Source of the DNA: Caballeronia arationis | GTDB taxonomy: Bacteria > Pseudomonadota > Gammaproteobacteria > Burkholderiales > Burkholderiaceae | Direction of reading: 5' to 3' | Length of the DNA stretch: 40,488 nt | NCBI RefSeq assembly: GCF_001544975.2 | Contig: NZ_FCOG02000059.1 | Span: 1 to 40,488 of the forward strand | In this document: one piece after another, positions 1 through 7,602 of the stretch | Position numbering within the stretch: the first letter of the stretch is position 1 | Layout of the letters: each line of letters starts with the position of its first letter | Position numbers and translations under genes: made by a program | The notes under the pieces: model-generated | Seen by the model: only the letters and a program-made list of their open reading frames with translations | What the model was told of the DNA's origin: nothing | The model's database searches: none

Positions 1-1
1 T

Positions 2-1438
2 ACGCAGGCGTCGCAGGCGCTCTCGGATGCGCGCTCGGCCGCGGAGCGCGCGACGCAGCGCGTCCACGCGCTGCAACTCGACGTGCTGAAGCTCACGCAG
101 GCGCACGAGCGCTACACGCAGCGCAGCACGCAGATCCGCGAGGAACTCGAAGAAATCAAGGCGCAGATCGACGAACAGCGTGCATTGCGGGCGGAATCCG
201 AAGCGAACTTCGAGCGTCACGACGCCGAACTCGCCGAACTGCAGGCGCGCTTCGAAGACAACCAGCTCGCGTTCGAAGCGCTCGACGAGACGCTTACAAA
301 CGCGCGTCAGGAAGCACGCGATCTGGAACGCGCGGCGAGCGACGCGAGCTTCGCGGTGCGCGGCCTCGCGGCGAAGATCGAGGAATACAAGCGCAATATC
401 GACACCGCGCACGACCAGAGCGAACGCGTCGCGGGCGCGCTCGAAGACGCGCGCGCCGAACTCGAAACGATCAACGAGCAGACCGCGCAAGCCGGCCTGC
501 AGGACGCGCTCGACATTCGGGCGGCGAAGGAAGAGTCGCTCCACGCGGCGCGCATCGAACTAGACGACCTGACCGCGCGCCTGCGTCAGTCCGACGAGGC
601 GCGCCTGAGCGTCGAGCGTTCGCTGCAGCCGCTGCGCGACCGCATCAACGAATTGCAGTTGAAGGAGCAGGCGGCGCGCATCAGCGGCGAGCAGTTCGTC
701 GAACAGTTGCAGGCCGCGGGTGTCGACGAAGCCGACCTGAAGGCGAAGCTCACGCCGGACCTGAAGCCGTCTTATCTGCAGGGCGAAGTCACGCGCCTGA
801 ACAACGCGATCGCGGCGCTCGGGCCCGTCAACATGGCCGCGCTCGACGAGCTCGCGGCGGCCACGCAGCGAAAGGACTTCCTCGACGCCCAGTCGGCCGA
901 CCTGAACAACGCGATCGGCACGCTGGAAGACGCGATCCACAAGATCGACCAGGAAACGCGCGCGCTGCTGCAAGGCACCTTCGACGAGGTGAACCGCCAT
1001 TTCGGTGACCTGTTCCCGCGTCTTTTCGGCGGCGGACAGGCGAAGCTCATCATGACCGGCGACGAAATTCTCGACGCCGGCGTGCAGGTGATGGCGCAAC
1101 CGCCCGGCAAGAAGAATTCGACGATCCACCTGCTTTCGGGCGGCGAGAAGGCGCTGACGGCTACCGCGCTCGTCTTCGCGATGTTCCAGTTGAATCCGGC
1201 GCCGTTCTGTCTGCTTGACGAAGTGGACGCGCCGCTCGACGACGCCAATACCGAGCGCTTCACGAATCTCGTGCGCGCGATGGCGGCGAAGACGCAGTTC
1301 CTGTTCATCTCGCACAACAAGATCGCGATGGAAATGGCGCAGCAGCTGATCGGCGTGACGATGCAGGAGCAAGGCGTGTCGCGGATCGTTGCCGTGGACA
1401 TGGAATCCGCGGCCGGATTCGCACAGAATGCTGGCTGA
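2..1438 (+). CDS. smc: Chromosome segregation protein SMC (C-terminal part, 5' end outside window)
   Basis: SMC is the ATPase of bacterial condensin and compacts and organises the chromosome together with ScpA and ScpB. The reading frame is open from base 2, so the N-terminal Walker A half and the hinge lie upstream of the window and only the return coiled coil and C-terminal head are seen. The first ~280 residues are charged heptad-type coiled coil rich in E, R, A and L. The head carries the ABC signature LLSGGEKALTA and the Walker B/D-loop stretch CLLDEVDAPLDD, followed by the switch histidine in FISHNK. The motif GPVNMAALDEL just before the head is typical of bacterial SMC. The frame ends in a TGA. 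The zipA gene that follows matches the usual smc-zipA-ligA order of Burkholderiaceae. The identification is secure; only the true start is unknown. Confidence 0.97.
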   Translation, partial: TQASQALSDARSAAERATQRVHALQLDVLKLTQAHERYTQRSTQIREELEEIKAQIDEQRALRAESEANFERHDAELAELQARFEDNQLAFEALDETLTNARQEARDLERAASDASFAVRGLAAKIEEYKRNIDTAHDQSERVAGALEDARAELETINEQTAQAGLQDALDIRAAKEESLHAARIELDDLTARLRQSDEARLSVERSLQPLRDRINELQLKEQAARISGEQFVEQLQAAGVDEADLKAKLTPDLKPSYLQGEVTRLNNAIAALGPVNMAALDELAAATQRKDFLDAQSADLNNAIGTLEDAIHKIDQETRALLQGTFDEVNRHFGDLFPRLFGGGQAKLIMTGDEILDAGVQVMAQPPGKKNSTIHLLSGGEKALTATALVFAMFQLNPAPFCLLDEVDAPLDDANTERFTNLVRAMAAKTQFLFISHNKIAMEMAQQLIGVTMQEQGVSRIVAVDMESAAGFAQNAG

Positions 1439-1458
1439 AAGACATTGAACCCAGAGGA

Positions 1459-1479
1459 GGCCGGAACAGCGTTCCGGCC
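1459..1479 (+). terminator. Hairpin after smc, without a T-run
   Basis: A perfect 9-bp stem (GGCCGGAAC / GTTCCGGCC) with a three-base loop lies 21 bases after the smc stop. It is followed by TTACG rather than a T-run, so it is a weak intrinsic terminator at best. It could act as a 3' mRNA-stabilising hairpin. A second hairpin (GCGCACGCT / AGCGTGCGC) follows at 1502-1525. Confidence 0.4.
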
Positions 1480-1572
1480 TTACGCGCGAGGCGCGGAGTC
1501 GGCGCACGCTGAAGACAGCGTGCGCGACAGATCGCGCGGCGCATCGCAACCAGAAAGAATGATGGAGCGTGC

Positions 1573-2802
1573 ATGGACGAGTTGACACTCGGTTTGATCG
1601 GCGCCGGTGCCGTGGTGGTGGGCGGCGTCGTGGTCTACAACGCGTGGCAGAGCGCGAAGGTGCGTCGCAGGATGCCTCGCCCGATGCCCGACGAAGCAGC
1701 GGATTCGCTCGCCCGCCAGGAGGCGGACGAGGAGCATCCGTTCATCGAACCGGTGCGGCCCGCGCGCCGCGAGCCCGCTATGGGCGAGTCCACCGGCCAG
1801 GAAAAGAGCGAAGCGCGCGTCGAGCCGAGCTTCGGCGGCGCGCCGATGCCCGGTGTTGCGCCGGCCGATACTGCCGTTGATCTCCAGGCCGAAGCGACGT
1901 CGACCAATGGCGAGCCGCCTGTCGAAAGCGAAGAGTCGCAAGAACCGATCGTGCCCGCCGCGACGACGATCTCTTCGGCGCCGCCCGCACTCGTCGACCG
2001 GCGTATCGACTGTGTCGTGCCGATCCGGCTGACCGCGCCGATCGCCGGCGACAAGCTCGTGCCGCTCGCGCAGCGCCTGCGTCGCGCGGGGACCAAGCCG
2101 GTGAACATCGAGGGCAAGCCCGAAGGCGAGTCCACGTGGGAATTGCTCAAGAACGGCGCGCGTTACGACGAACTGCGCGCGGCGGCGCAACTCGCGAACC
2201 GCAGCGGGCCGCTCAACGAACTGGAGTTCTCCGAGTTCGTGACGGGCGTGCAGCGTTTCGCCGACGCCATCGACGGCGCGCCCGAATTTCCCGACATGCT
2301 GGAGACGGTCGGCATGGCGCGCGAACTCGATGCGTTCGCCGCTCAGTGCGACGCGCAGTTGTCGATCAACATCCTTTCGGACGGCGCGCCGTGGTCGGCT
2401 AACTACGTGCAGGCAGTGGCGTCGCAGGACGGCCTGCTGCTCTCGCGCGACGGCACGCGCTTCGTCAAGCTCGACGCGAAGCAGAACCCGGTCTTCATGC
2501 TCCAGTTCGGCGACACCAACTTCCTGCGCGACGACCTTACGTACAAGGGCGGCCAGATGATCACACTGGTGCTCGACGTGCCGGTCGCCGATGAAGACAT
2601 CCTCCCGTTCCGCCTGATGTGCGATTACGCGAAGTCGCTGTCCGAGCGCATCGGTGCACGCGTCGTTGACGACCAGCGCCGGCCGCTGCCGGAATCGGCG
2701 CTGCTCGCCATCGAAAAGCAGTTGATGACGCTCTACGCGAAGCTGGAGCAGGCCGGCATCCCGGCGGGTTCGCCCGCGACGCGGCGGCTCTTCAGTCAGT
2801 AG
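1573..2802 (+). CDS. zipA: Cell division protein ZipA (FtsZ-binding membrane anchor)
   Basis: ZipA tethers and stabilises the FtsZ ring at the inner membrane. The 409-residue product has one N-terminal hydrophobic segment (about residues 4-22, rich in G, V and A) followed by basic residues (KVRRR). That is the type Ib orientation expected of ZipA. A long acidic, proline/alanine-rich linker follows (about residues 35-135). The C-terminal half (about 140-400) begins RIDCVVPIRLTAP and matches the ZipA FtsZ-binding domain layout, including the late segment FRLMCDYAKSLSERIGARVV. The ATG is the first in the frame and lies directly before the membrane segment. It sits between smc and ligA, as in other Burkholderia. 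ZipA homologues are poorly conserved in sequence, so the name rests on architecture and position as well as similarity. Confidence 0.9.
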   Translation: MDELTLGLIGAGAVVVGGVVVYNAWQSAKVRRRMPRPMPDEAADSLARQEADEEHPFIEPVRPARREPAMGESTGQEKSEARVEPSFGGAPMPGVAPADTAVDLQAEATSTNGEPPVESEESQEPIVPAATTISSAPPALVDRRIDCVVPIRLTAPIAGDKLVPLAQRLRRAGTKPVNIEGKPEGESTWELLKNGARYDELRAAAQLANRSGPLNELEFSEFVTGVQRFADAIDGAPEFPDMLETVGMARELDAFAAQCDAQLSINILSDGAPWSANYVQAVASQDGLLLSRDGTRFVKLDAKQNPVFMLQFGDTNFLRDDLTYKGGQMITLVLDVPVADEDILPFRLMCDYAKSLSERIGARVVDDQRRPLPESALLAIEKQLMTLYAKLEQAGIPAGSPATRRLFSQ

Positions 2803-2829
2803 GCGTCCCGGGCGCCGCCTGAACCACGC

Positions 2830-2871
2830 AATCGCGCTCCCGAGTCGAACTGGATCGGGGCGCGATTTTTT
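2830..2871 (+). terminator. Rho-independent terminator after zipA
   Basis: The arms AATCGCGC and GCGCGATT, with an inner CCGA/TCGG pair and a loop of about 12 bases, are followed by a run of six T. The hairpin sits 27 bases after the zipA stop and would separate it from ligA. Confidence 0.8.
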
Positions 2872-2993
2872 GTGCGTGTCCGCACGGCCCCGCTCGGGTT
2901 GGCCATCCGGCCGATGCCACGATTTACCGATCTTCTGAGACAATCGAACGACCGGATTTCTTCTCCCTTGCCACACACCCTGTCTTGCCACGC

Positions 2994-5072
2994 ATGTCCG
3001 CCAAAACAAAAGCCGAATCCGCCGTCAAATCGAAATCCGTGGCCCCCGTGCCGGGCGCCGAGCGGCCGGCGGAGCGCGCCGCCTGGCTGCGTTCGGAACT
3101 GGAGCGCGCGAACTACGCGTACTACGTGCTCGACCAGCCGGACCTGCCCGACGCCGAATACGACACGATCTTCAAGGAACTGCAGCAGATCGAAGCCGAC
3201 CAGCCCGATCTGATCACGCCGGATTCGCCCACGCAGCGCGTCGGCGGCCAGGTGGCGGCGGGCTTCGAGCCGGTCGTCCACGACGTGCCGATGCTGTCGC
3301 TCAACAACGGCTTTGCCGACGAAGACATCGTCGCGTTCGACAAGCGCGTGTCCGAGGCGCTCGGTTACGCGCCGGTGCAGTACGCGTGCGAGCTGAAGTT
3401 CGACGGCCTCGCCATTTCGCTGCGCTATGACGACGGCCATCTCGTGCAGGCCGCCACGCGCGGCGACGGCGCGACCGGCGAAGACGTCACGGCCAACGTG
3501 CGCACGATCCGCTCGATCCCGCTGAAGCTGAAGGGGAGGAACGTGCCGAAACGGCTCGACGTGCGCGGCGAGGCGCTGATGTTCAAGCGCGATTTCGACA
3601 AGCTCAATGCGCGCCAGCGCGAGGCCGAGCAGCGCGAATTCGCGAATCCGCGCAATGCGGCGGCGGGCAGCCTTCGCCAGCTCGATCCGAAGATGACGGC
3701 GCAGCGGCCGCTGTCGTTCTTCGCGTACGGGATCGGAGTGCTGGAAGGCGCCGACATGCCGCCGACGCACTCGGCGCTGCTCGACTGGTACAGCGAGATG
3801 GGTTTGCCGGTGAATTCGGAGCGCGGCGTCGTCGAAGGCGCCGAAGGGCTGCTCGATTTCTTCGGCAAGACGGGAGAGAAGCGCGACGGCCTGCCGTACG
3901 ACATCGACGGCGTCGTCTACAAGGTCAACCGGCGCGAGGAGCAGGACAAGCTCGGTTTCGTCTCGCGCGCGCCGCGCTTCGCGCTCGCGCACAAGTTTCC
4001 GGCGCAGGAAGCGCTCACGCAGCTGCTCGCAATCGACGTGCAGGTCGGCCGAACGGGCGCGATCACGCCGGTGGCGCGGCTCGCACCGATCTTCGTCGGC
4101 GGCGCGACGGTCACGAACGCGACACTGCACAACGAGGACGAGGTTCGTCGCAAGGACATCCGCATCGGCGATACGGTGATCGTGCGGCGCGCGGGCGACG
4201 TGATTCCGGAAGTGGTCGGCGCGATCCTGGACCGCCGTCCCGACGACGCCCGCGAGTTCGTGATGCCGACCGAATGCCCGGTGTGCGGCTCGAAGATCGA
4301 GCGCCTGCCGGACGAAGCGATCGCACGCTGCACGGGCGGCCTCTTTTGTCCCGCGCAGAGGAAGCAGGCGCTGTGGCACTTCGCGCAACGCCGTGCGCTC
4401 GACATCGACGGTCTCGGCGAAAAGATCATCGACCAACTGGTCGAGCAGAATCTCGTGCGCACGCCCGCCGATCTCTTCCATCTCGGCTTTTCGACGCTCT
4501 CCGCGCTCGACCGTTTCGCCGACAAATCTGCGCAAAACCTGCTCGATTCGCTCGAAAAGGCGCAGAAGACGACGCTCGCGCGCTTTATCTACGCGCTCGG
4601 CATCCGCCATGTGGGCGAAACGACCGCGAAGGATCTCGCGAAGCACTTCGGCTCGCTCGATCCGATCATCGCGGCTTCGGTCGAGGAATTGCTGGAAGTG
4701 AACGACGTCGGGCCGGTCGTCGCGGAATCGATCCACAACTTTTTCGCCGAAGAGCACAACCAGCACGTGATCGAGCAGTTGCGCGCGAAGGTGTCGTGGC
4801 CCGAAGGGCCGCCCGCACCGAAGGCGCCGCAGGGCGTGCTGGCGGGCAAGACGGTCGTGCTGACGGGCACGCTGCCGGCGCTCTCGCGCGAGGAGGCGAA
4901 GGAAATGCTGGAGGCTGCCGGGGCGAAGGTGGCCGGCTCGGTGTCCAAAAAGACCGATTACGTGGTGGCGGGGGCGGAGGCGGGCAGCAAGCTCGTCAAA
5001 GCCGAGGAACTCGGCATCCCCGTGCTCGACGAAGACGGTATGCGCAGGCTTTTGGAAGGAGTGACTCCATGA
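2994..5072 (+). CDS. ligA: NAD-dependent DNA ligase LigA
   Basis: LigA seals nicks in duplex DNA during replication and repair, using NAD+ to adenylate its active-site lysine. The product is 692 residues from the ATG chosen here. An in-frame TTG lies three codons upstream. Domain Ia holds the NMN-binding region with ERANYAYYVLDQPDLPDAEYD. The adenylation motif is ELKFDGLA with catalytic Lys in KFDG. The OB fold is followed by a four-cysteine zinc finger (CPVCGSK ... ARCTGGLFCPAQ). A helix-hairpin-helix region follows, and then a C-terminal BRCT domain beginning GKTVVLTGTLPAL. Length and motif order are those of a complete family member. The stop codon overlaps the def start as ATGA, so the two are probably translationally coupled. 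Confidence 0.98.
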   Translation: MSAKTKAESAVKSKSVAPVPGAERPAERAAWLRSELERANYAYYVLDQPDLPDAEYDTIFKELQQIEADQPDLITPDSPTQRVGGQVAAGFEPVVHDVPMLSLNNGFADEDIVAFDKRVSEALGYAPVQYACELKFDGLAISLRYDDGHLVQAATRGDGATGEDVTANVRTIRSIPLKLKGRNVPKRLDVRGEALMFKRDFDKLNARQREAEQREFANPRNAAAGSLRQLDPKMTAQRPLSFFAYGIGVLEGADMPPTHSALLDWYSEMGLPVNSERGVVEGAEGLLDFFGKTGEKRDGLPYDIDGVVYKVNRREEQDKLGFVSRAPRFALAHKFPAQEALTQLLAIDVQVGRTGAITPVARLAPIFVGGATVTNATLHNEDEVRRKDIRIGDTVIVRRAGDVIPEVVGAILDRRPDDAREFVMPTECPVCGSKIERLPDEAIARCTGGLFCPAQRKQALWHFAQRRALDIDGLGEKIIDQLVEQNLVRTPADLFHLGFSTLSALDRFADKSAQNLLDSLEKAQKTTLARFIYALGIRHVGETTAKDLAKHFGSLDPIIAASVEELLEVNDVGPVVAESIHNFFAEEHNQHVIEQLRAKVSWPEGPPAPKAPQGVLAGKTVVLTGTLPALSREEAKEMLEAAGAKVAGSVSKKTDYVVAGAEAGSKLVKAEELGIPVLDEDGMRRLLEGVTP

Positions 5073-5602
5073 TTCGCGAAATTCTGAAGATGGGTGATCC
5101 GCGGCTCTTGCGCATCGCGCAGCCGGTCGAACATTTCGATACGCCGGAACTGCACGCGCTCGTGCAGGACATGTTCGACACGATGCGTGACGCGAACGGC
5201 GCGGGGCTCGCCGCGCCGCAGATTGGTGTCGACCTGCAGGTCGTGATCTTCGGTTTCGGCTACAACGAGCGCTACCCGGACGCGCCATCCGTGCCGGAGA
5301 CGGTGCTGATCAATCCGATCGTGACGCCGAATTCGCACGACATGGAAGAGGGCTGGGAGGGTTGCCTCTCGGTGCCCGGCCTGCGTGGCGCCGTGCAGCG
5401 TTACTCGATGATCCGCTACCAGGGCTTCGACCAGTTCGGCGGCGCGATCGAGCGGCTCGCCGAAGGTTTTCACGCGCGCGTCGTCCAGCACGAGTGCGAC
5501 CACCTGATCGGCAAGCTTTATCCGATGCGCATCACGGACTTCTCGAAGTTCGGCTTCACCGAGGTGCTCTTCCCGGGACTCGACGCGCCGCGGGACGACT
5601 GA
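5069..5602 (+). CDS. def: Peptide deformylase
   Basis: Def removes the formyl group from the N-terminal methionine of nascent proteins, before Map can act. The 177-residue product has all three signature motifs of a metal-dependent deformylase: GAGLAAPQIGV, EGCLSVPG (metal-binding Cys) and QHECDHLIG (HExxH-type metal ligands and catalytic Glu). The start ATG overlaps the ligA TGA by one base step (ATGA) and is preceded by GGAAGGAG at 5053-5060. The N-terminus MIREILKMGDPRLL is the usual deformylase start. Burkholderia genomes typically carry a second def near fmt; this copy, linked to ligA, looks complete. The map gene about 5 kb away acts in the same N-terminal processing pathway but is in a different operon. 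Confidence 0.97.
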   Translation: MIREILKMGDPRLLRIAQPVEHFDTPELHALVQDMFDTMRDANGAGLAAPQIGVDLQVVIFGFGYNERYPDAPSVPETVLINPIVTPNSHDMEEGWEGCLSVPGLRGAVQRYSMIRYQGFDQFGGAIERLAEGFHARVVQHECDHLIGKLYPMRITDFSKFGFTEVLFPGLDAPRDD

Positions 5603-5648
5603 GCGTCGCCGCGGCCATCGGGCCACCCGCGATTTGCCGATTACGCAG

Positions 5649-5672
5649 AAGGCCGCTCCGGGGAGCGGCCTT
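5649..5672. terminator. Bidirectional hairpin between def and the small ParB-like gene
   Basis: The arms AAGGCCGCTCC (5649-5659) and GGAGCGGCCTT (5662-5672) form an almost gapless stem between two converging genes. The T-run is short on either strand, so termination strength is uncertain. Its position 47 bases after the def stop and just past the stop of the minus-strand gene fits a shared 3' end. Confidence 0.6.
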
Positions 5673-5675
5673 CGT

Positions 5676-5909
5676 TCATGCAAACGTCTTTTTGCTGCCG
5701 ATGTCCGGCTGGCGGAATAGCTTGACGTGCTCGGGGTTTGCCGAGGCCTGGAGCCGCCCGTCCGGAAGGCGCGCGATCACGACCTCGCCGATGCCAGGGC
5801 TCATCACGACGACTTCGTCGCGAAGGGCGAGCAGCGCGTCGAGCCGTCGTCGGCCGCTGATTATTTCGAGGCCGGATTTCGTTTCGCGAACAATGATCTC
5901 AACTGACAT
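5676..5909 (-). CDS. Small protein resembling the ParB box (function unknown)
   Basis: This is a 77-residue product. The start ATG at 5909 is chosen because GGGGAG lies seven bases upstream. An in-frame ATG at 5939 has no such site, and the frame stays open further upstream. The N-terminal third, IIVRE ... GLEIISGRRRLDALLAL, resembles the core of ParB/Srx N-terminal domains, where a short IVVR strand is followed by YEIVAGERRWRAA. The rest of a ParB protein (upstream strands, helix-turn-helix, dimerisation domain) is absent. The remainder (VVVMSPGIGEVVIARLPDGRLQ) is strand-forming and not recognised. It could be a stand-alone nucleotide-binding mini-domain or a remnant. The product is soluble, with no signal peptide. 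It lies alone on the minus strand, converging on def and downstream of the pseudouridine synthase terminator, next to AT-rich DNA. The ParB resemblance is inferred from a short motif only. Confidence 0.7.
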   Translation of the reverse strand: MSVEIIVRETKSGLEIISGRRRLDALLALRDEVVVMSPGIGEVVIARLPDGRLQASANPEHVKLFRQPDIGSKKTFA

Positions 5910-5942
5910 GGCGGTTCTCCCCAATGACGTCTGAAGCATGAA

Positions 5943-5973
5943 AACGCGCCCTCCAGGCGGTAAAAAGGGCGTT
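5943..5973 (-). promoter_or_regulatory. Possible leader hairpin upstream of the small ParB-like gene
   Basis: Reading the minus strand, AACGCCCT pairs with AGGGCGCGTT through a two-base bulge, and TTTTC follows. It lies between the AT-rich stretch, where a promoter would be expected, and the start codon at 5909. Stability and role are unproven. Confidence 0.3.
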
Positions 5974-6017
5974 ACCTGCCTATCGGATGGATGACATATT
6001 TTCTTTAAACAAAATTC

Positions 6018-6060
6018 AAAAAAAAATCGACGCGCACGATTGGGGTGCATGCGCGTCGAT
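6018..6060 (-). terminator. Rho-independent terminator of the rsuA-family pseudouridine synthase gene
   Basis: On the minus strand, a perfect 10-bp stem (ATCGACGCGC / GCGCGTCGAT, loop 15) is followed by nine T. It sits about 75 bases past the stop of the pseudouridine synthase gene and is the strongest intrinsic terminator in this part of the window. Confidence 0.85.
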
Positions 6061-6069
6061 TTAAGTATT

Positions 6070-6096
6070 TGCGTCGTTTTTTCGCGACGCATTTTT
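6070..6096. terminator. Second hairpin beside the pseudouridine synthase terminator
   Basis: The arms TGCGTCG (6070-6076) and CGACGCA (6085-6091) are followed on the plus strand by TTTTT. No plus-strand gene ends here. On the minus strand the same hairpin precedes the main terminator, so it may simply be a 3' mRNA structure. Confidence 0.45.
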
Positions 6097-6135
6097 GGCG
6101 GGCGGCTCGCGATCGTTTAGCGGTTGCTGCGCGAA

Positions 6136-7596
6136 TCAGAACGTCTCATCCGCCCCCAGATAACGCCATTGTCCGGCGGGCAGTTCGCCGAGCGTGACGT
6201 GTCCCATGCGGATGCGTTTCAAACCCACGACTTCGAGGCCGACCAATTCGCACATGCGGCGGATCTGGCGCTTCTTGCCTTCGCGCAGCACGAAGCGCAG
6301 TTGTTCGCCGTTCTGCCAGCTCACCTGGGCCGTCTTGAGCGGCACGCCGTCCAGTTCCAGTCCATGGCGCAGGAGCGCAAGGCTCTCGTCCGGCAGATGC
6401 TTGTCGACATCGATCGTGTGCTCGCCGAATTTCACGCGCACGAGATATTCCTTGTCGACTTCCGAATGGCCGCCGATCAGTTGCTTCGCGACGCGGCCGT
6501 CCTGCGTGAGGACGAGAAGCCCCGTGGAATCGATGTCGAGGCGCCCGGCCGGCGCCAGCGTGCGCAGATGGTTCGGCGAAAACCGGATGCCGGAATGATC
6601 CTCGGCCCAATGATTCGACGGATTGATCAGCGTGACTGCGGGTTGATAGCCGTCTTCGGCCTGGCCCGAGACATAGCCGACCGGCTTGTGGATCAGGATC
6701 GTGACCAGTTGCGATTGGACCGCGTGCGCCGCGGGCAGGATTTCGATGTTCTGATCCGGGCGGATTCGCGTGCCGAGCGTGTCGATCACCACGCCGTCGA
6801 CGAGCACCCAGCCTTTTTCGATCCACTCGTCGGCTTCGCGACGCGAGCACAGGCCGAGCTCGGACATCACCTTCGACAGGCGCACGAGGCCTTCCTCGCC
6901 GGCGCGCGCGACGCGGGCGGGGGAGGGGGGCGTGTCGGCGGGTTTTGCTGCGGGCTTCGGCGTGGGTTTTGCCGACGGGCGGTCGTTGTCACGACGCGGA
7001 CGGTCCAAGGACGGCCGCGGCGGGCGCGAATCGTCGCCACGCGACTTGAACGGACGACGCTCGTCGGTGCTTCCGGAGCGATCGCCACGCGGCGCGCCAC
7101 GGTCGCCAAAGGACGGGCGCGGGCCGCGTTCACCGCTAGCGGATCGCGAATCGTCGCCACGCGACTTGAACGGACGACGCTCGTCGGTGCTTCCGGAGCG
7201 ATCGCCACGCGGCGCGCTGCGATCACCAAACGACGGACGCGGACCGCGCTCACCGCCGGCAGACCGCGAATCGTCGCCGCGCGATTTGAACGGACGACGT
7301 TCGTCGCTACTTCCGGAGCGATCGCCACGCGGCGCGCCACGGTCGCCAAACGACGGACGCGGACCTCGTTCACCGCCAGCGGATCGCGAATCGTCGCCAC
7401 GCGACTTGAACGGGCGGCGCTCGGCGGTGCTTCCGGAGCGATCGCCACGCGCTGCGCCGGCCTTTGGCCCCGCGGGCCGCGGTCCGGCCGGTGCTTCGGC
7501 CCTCACGGGCTTGCGCCCGGCAGCGCTGCCGGAACGAACGGGGGAACGCGCCGGCGTCGCCGGGCGCGGATGTTTGGCTGTCAGTTTGACGCGCAT
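6136..7596 (-). CDS. RsuA-family rRNA pseudouridine synthase (RluF-like) with repetitive N-terminal extension
   Basis: This enzyme isomerises a uridine in ribosomal RNA to pseudouridine. The product has 486 residues. The enzyme part starts at about residue 235 with an S4 RNA-binding domain (VRLSKVMSELGLCSRREAD). It continues with the catalytic motif GRLDIDSTGLLVLT (Asp in GRLD, near residue 351) and ends with KKRQIRRMCELVGLEV and a final segment (VTLGELPAGQWRYL) that fits RluF better than RluB. The target uridine cannot be settled from sequence. The first ~230 residues are basic and disordered-looking, with four copies of a 40-residue unit rich in R, G, S and D. Such extensions often bind RNA non-specifically, which is inference here. 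The gene lies six bases after glnD on the same strand, so the two are likely co-transcribed. It ends at the terminator at 6018-6060. Confidence 0.92.
   Translation of the reverse strand: MRVKLTAKHPRPATPARSPVRSGSAAGRKPVRAEAPAGPRPAGPKAGAARGDRSGSTAERRPFKSRGDDSRSAGGERGPRPSFGDRGAPRGDRSGSSDERRPFKSRGDDSRSAGGERGPRPSFGDRSAPRGDRSGSTDERRPFKSRGDDSRSASGERGPRPSFGDRGAPRGDRSGSTDERRPFKSRGDDSRPPRPSLDRPRRDNDRPSAKPTPKPAAKPADTPPSPARVARAGEEGLVRLSKVMSELGLCSRREADEWIEKGWVLVDGVVIDTLGTRIRPDQNIEILPAAHAVQSQLVTILIHKPVGYVSGQAEDGYQPAVTLINPSNHWAEDHSGIRFSPNHLRTLAPAGRLDIDSTGLLVLTQDGRVAKQLIGGHSEVDKEYLVRVKFGEHTIDVDKHLPDESLALLRHGLELDGVPLKTAQVSWQNGEQLRFVLREGKKRQIRRMCELVGLEVVGLKRIRMGHVTLGELPAGQWRYLGADETF
7021..7460. repeat. 120-bp tandem repeat inside the pseudouridine synthase gene (3.5-4 copies)
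   Basis: The stretch GCGAATCGTCGCC recurs at 7026, 7146, 7266 and 7386, exactly 120 bases apart, with only scattered substitutions between copies. There are three full units and a fourth of about 70 bases. The period is a multiple of three, so copy-number change keeps the frame. Each unit encodes 40 residues of the form GDRSGS..ERRPFKSRGDD followed by SRSAGGERGPRPSFGDR.APR. Confidence 0.95.
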
Positions 7597-7602
7597 AATT
7601 TC

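Noticed and set aside
2796..5288. An 830-codon minus-strand frame opposite ligA and the start of def
   Set aside because: It is a shadow frame; the product is extremely Arg/His-rich and matches no family.
7021..7460. A CRISPR array, suggested by regular repeats
   Set aside because: The repeats are contiguous 120-bp units without unique spacers and lie in frame inside a gene, so they are a protein-coding tandem repeat.
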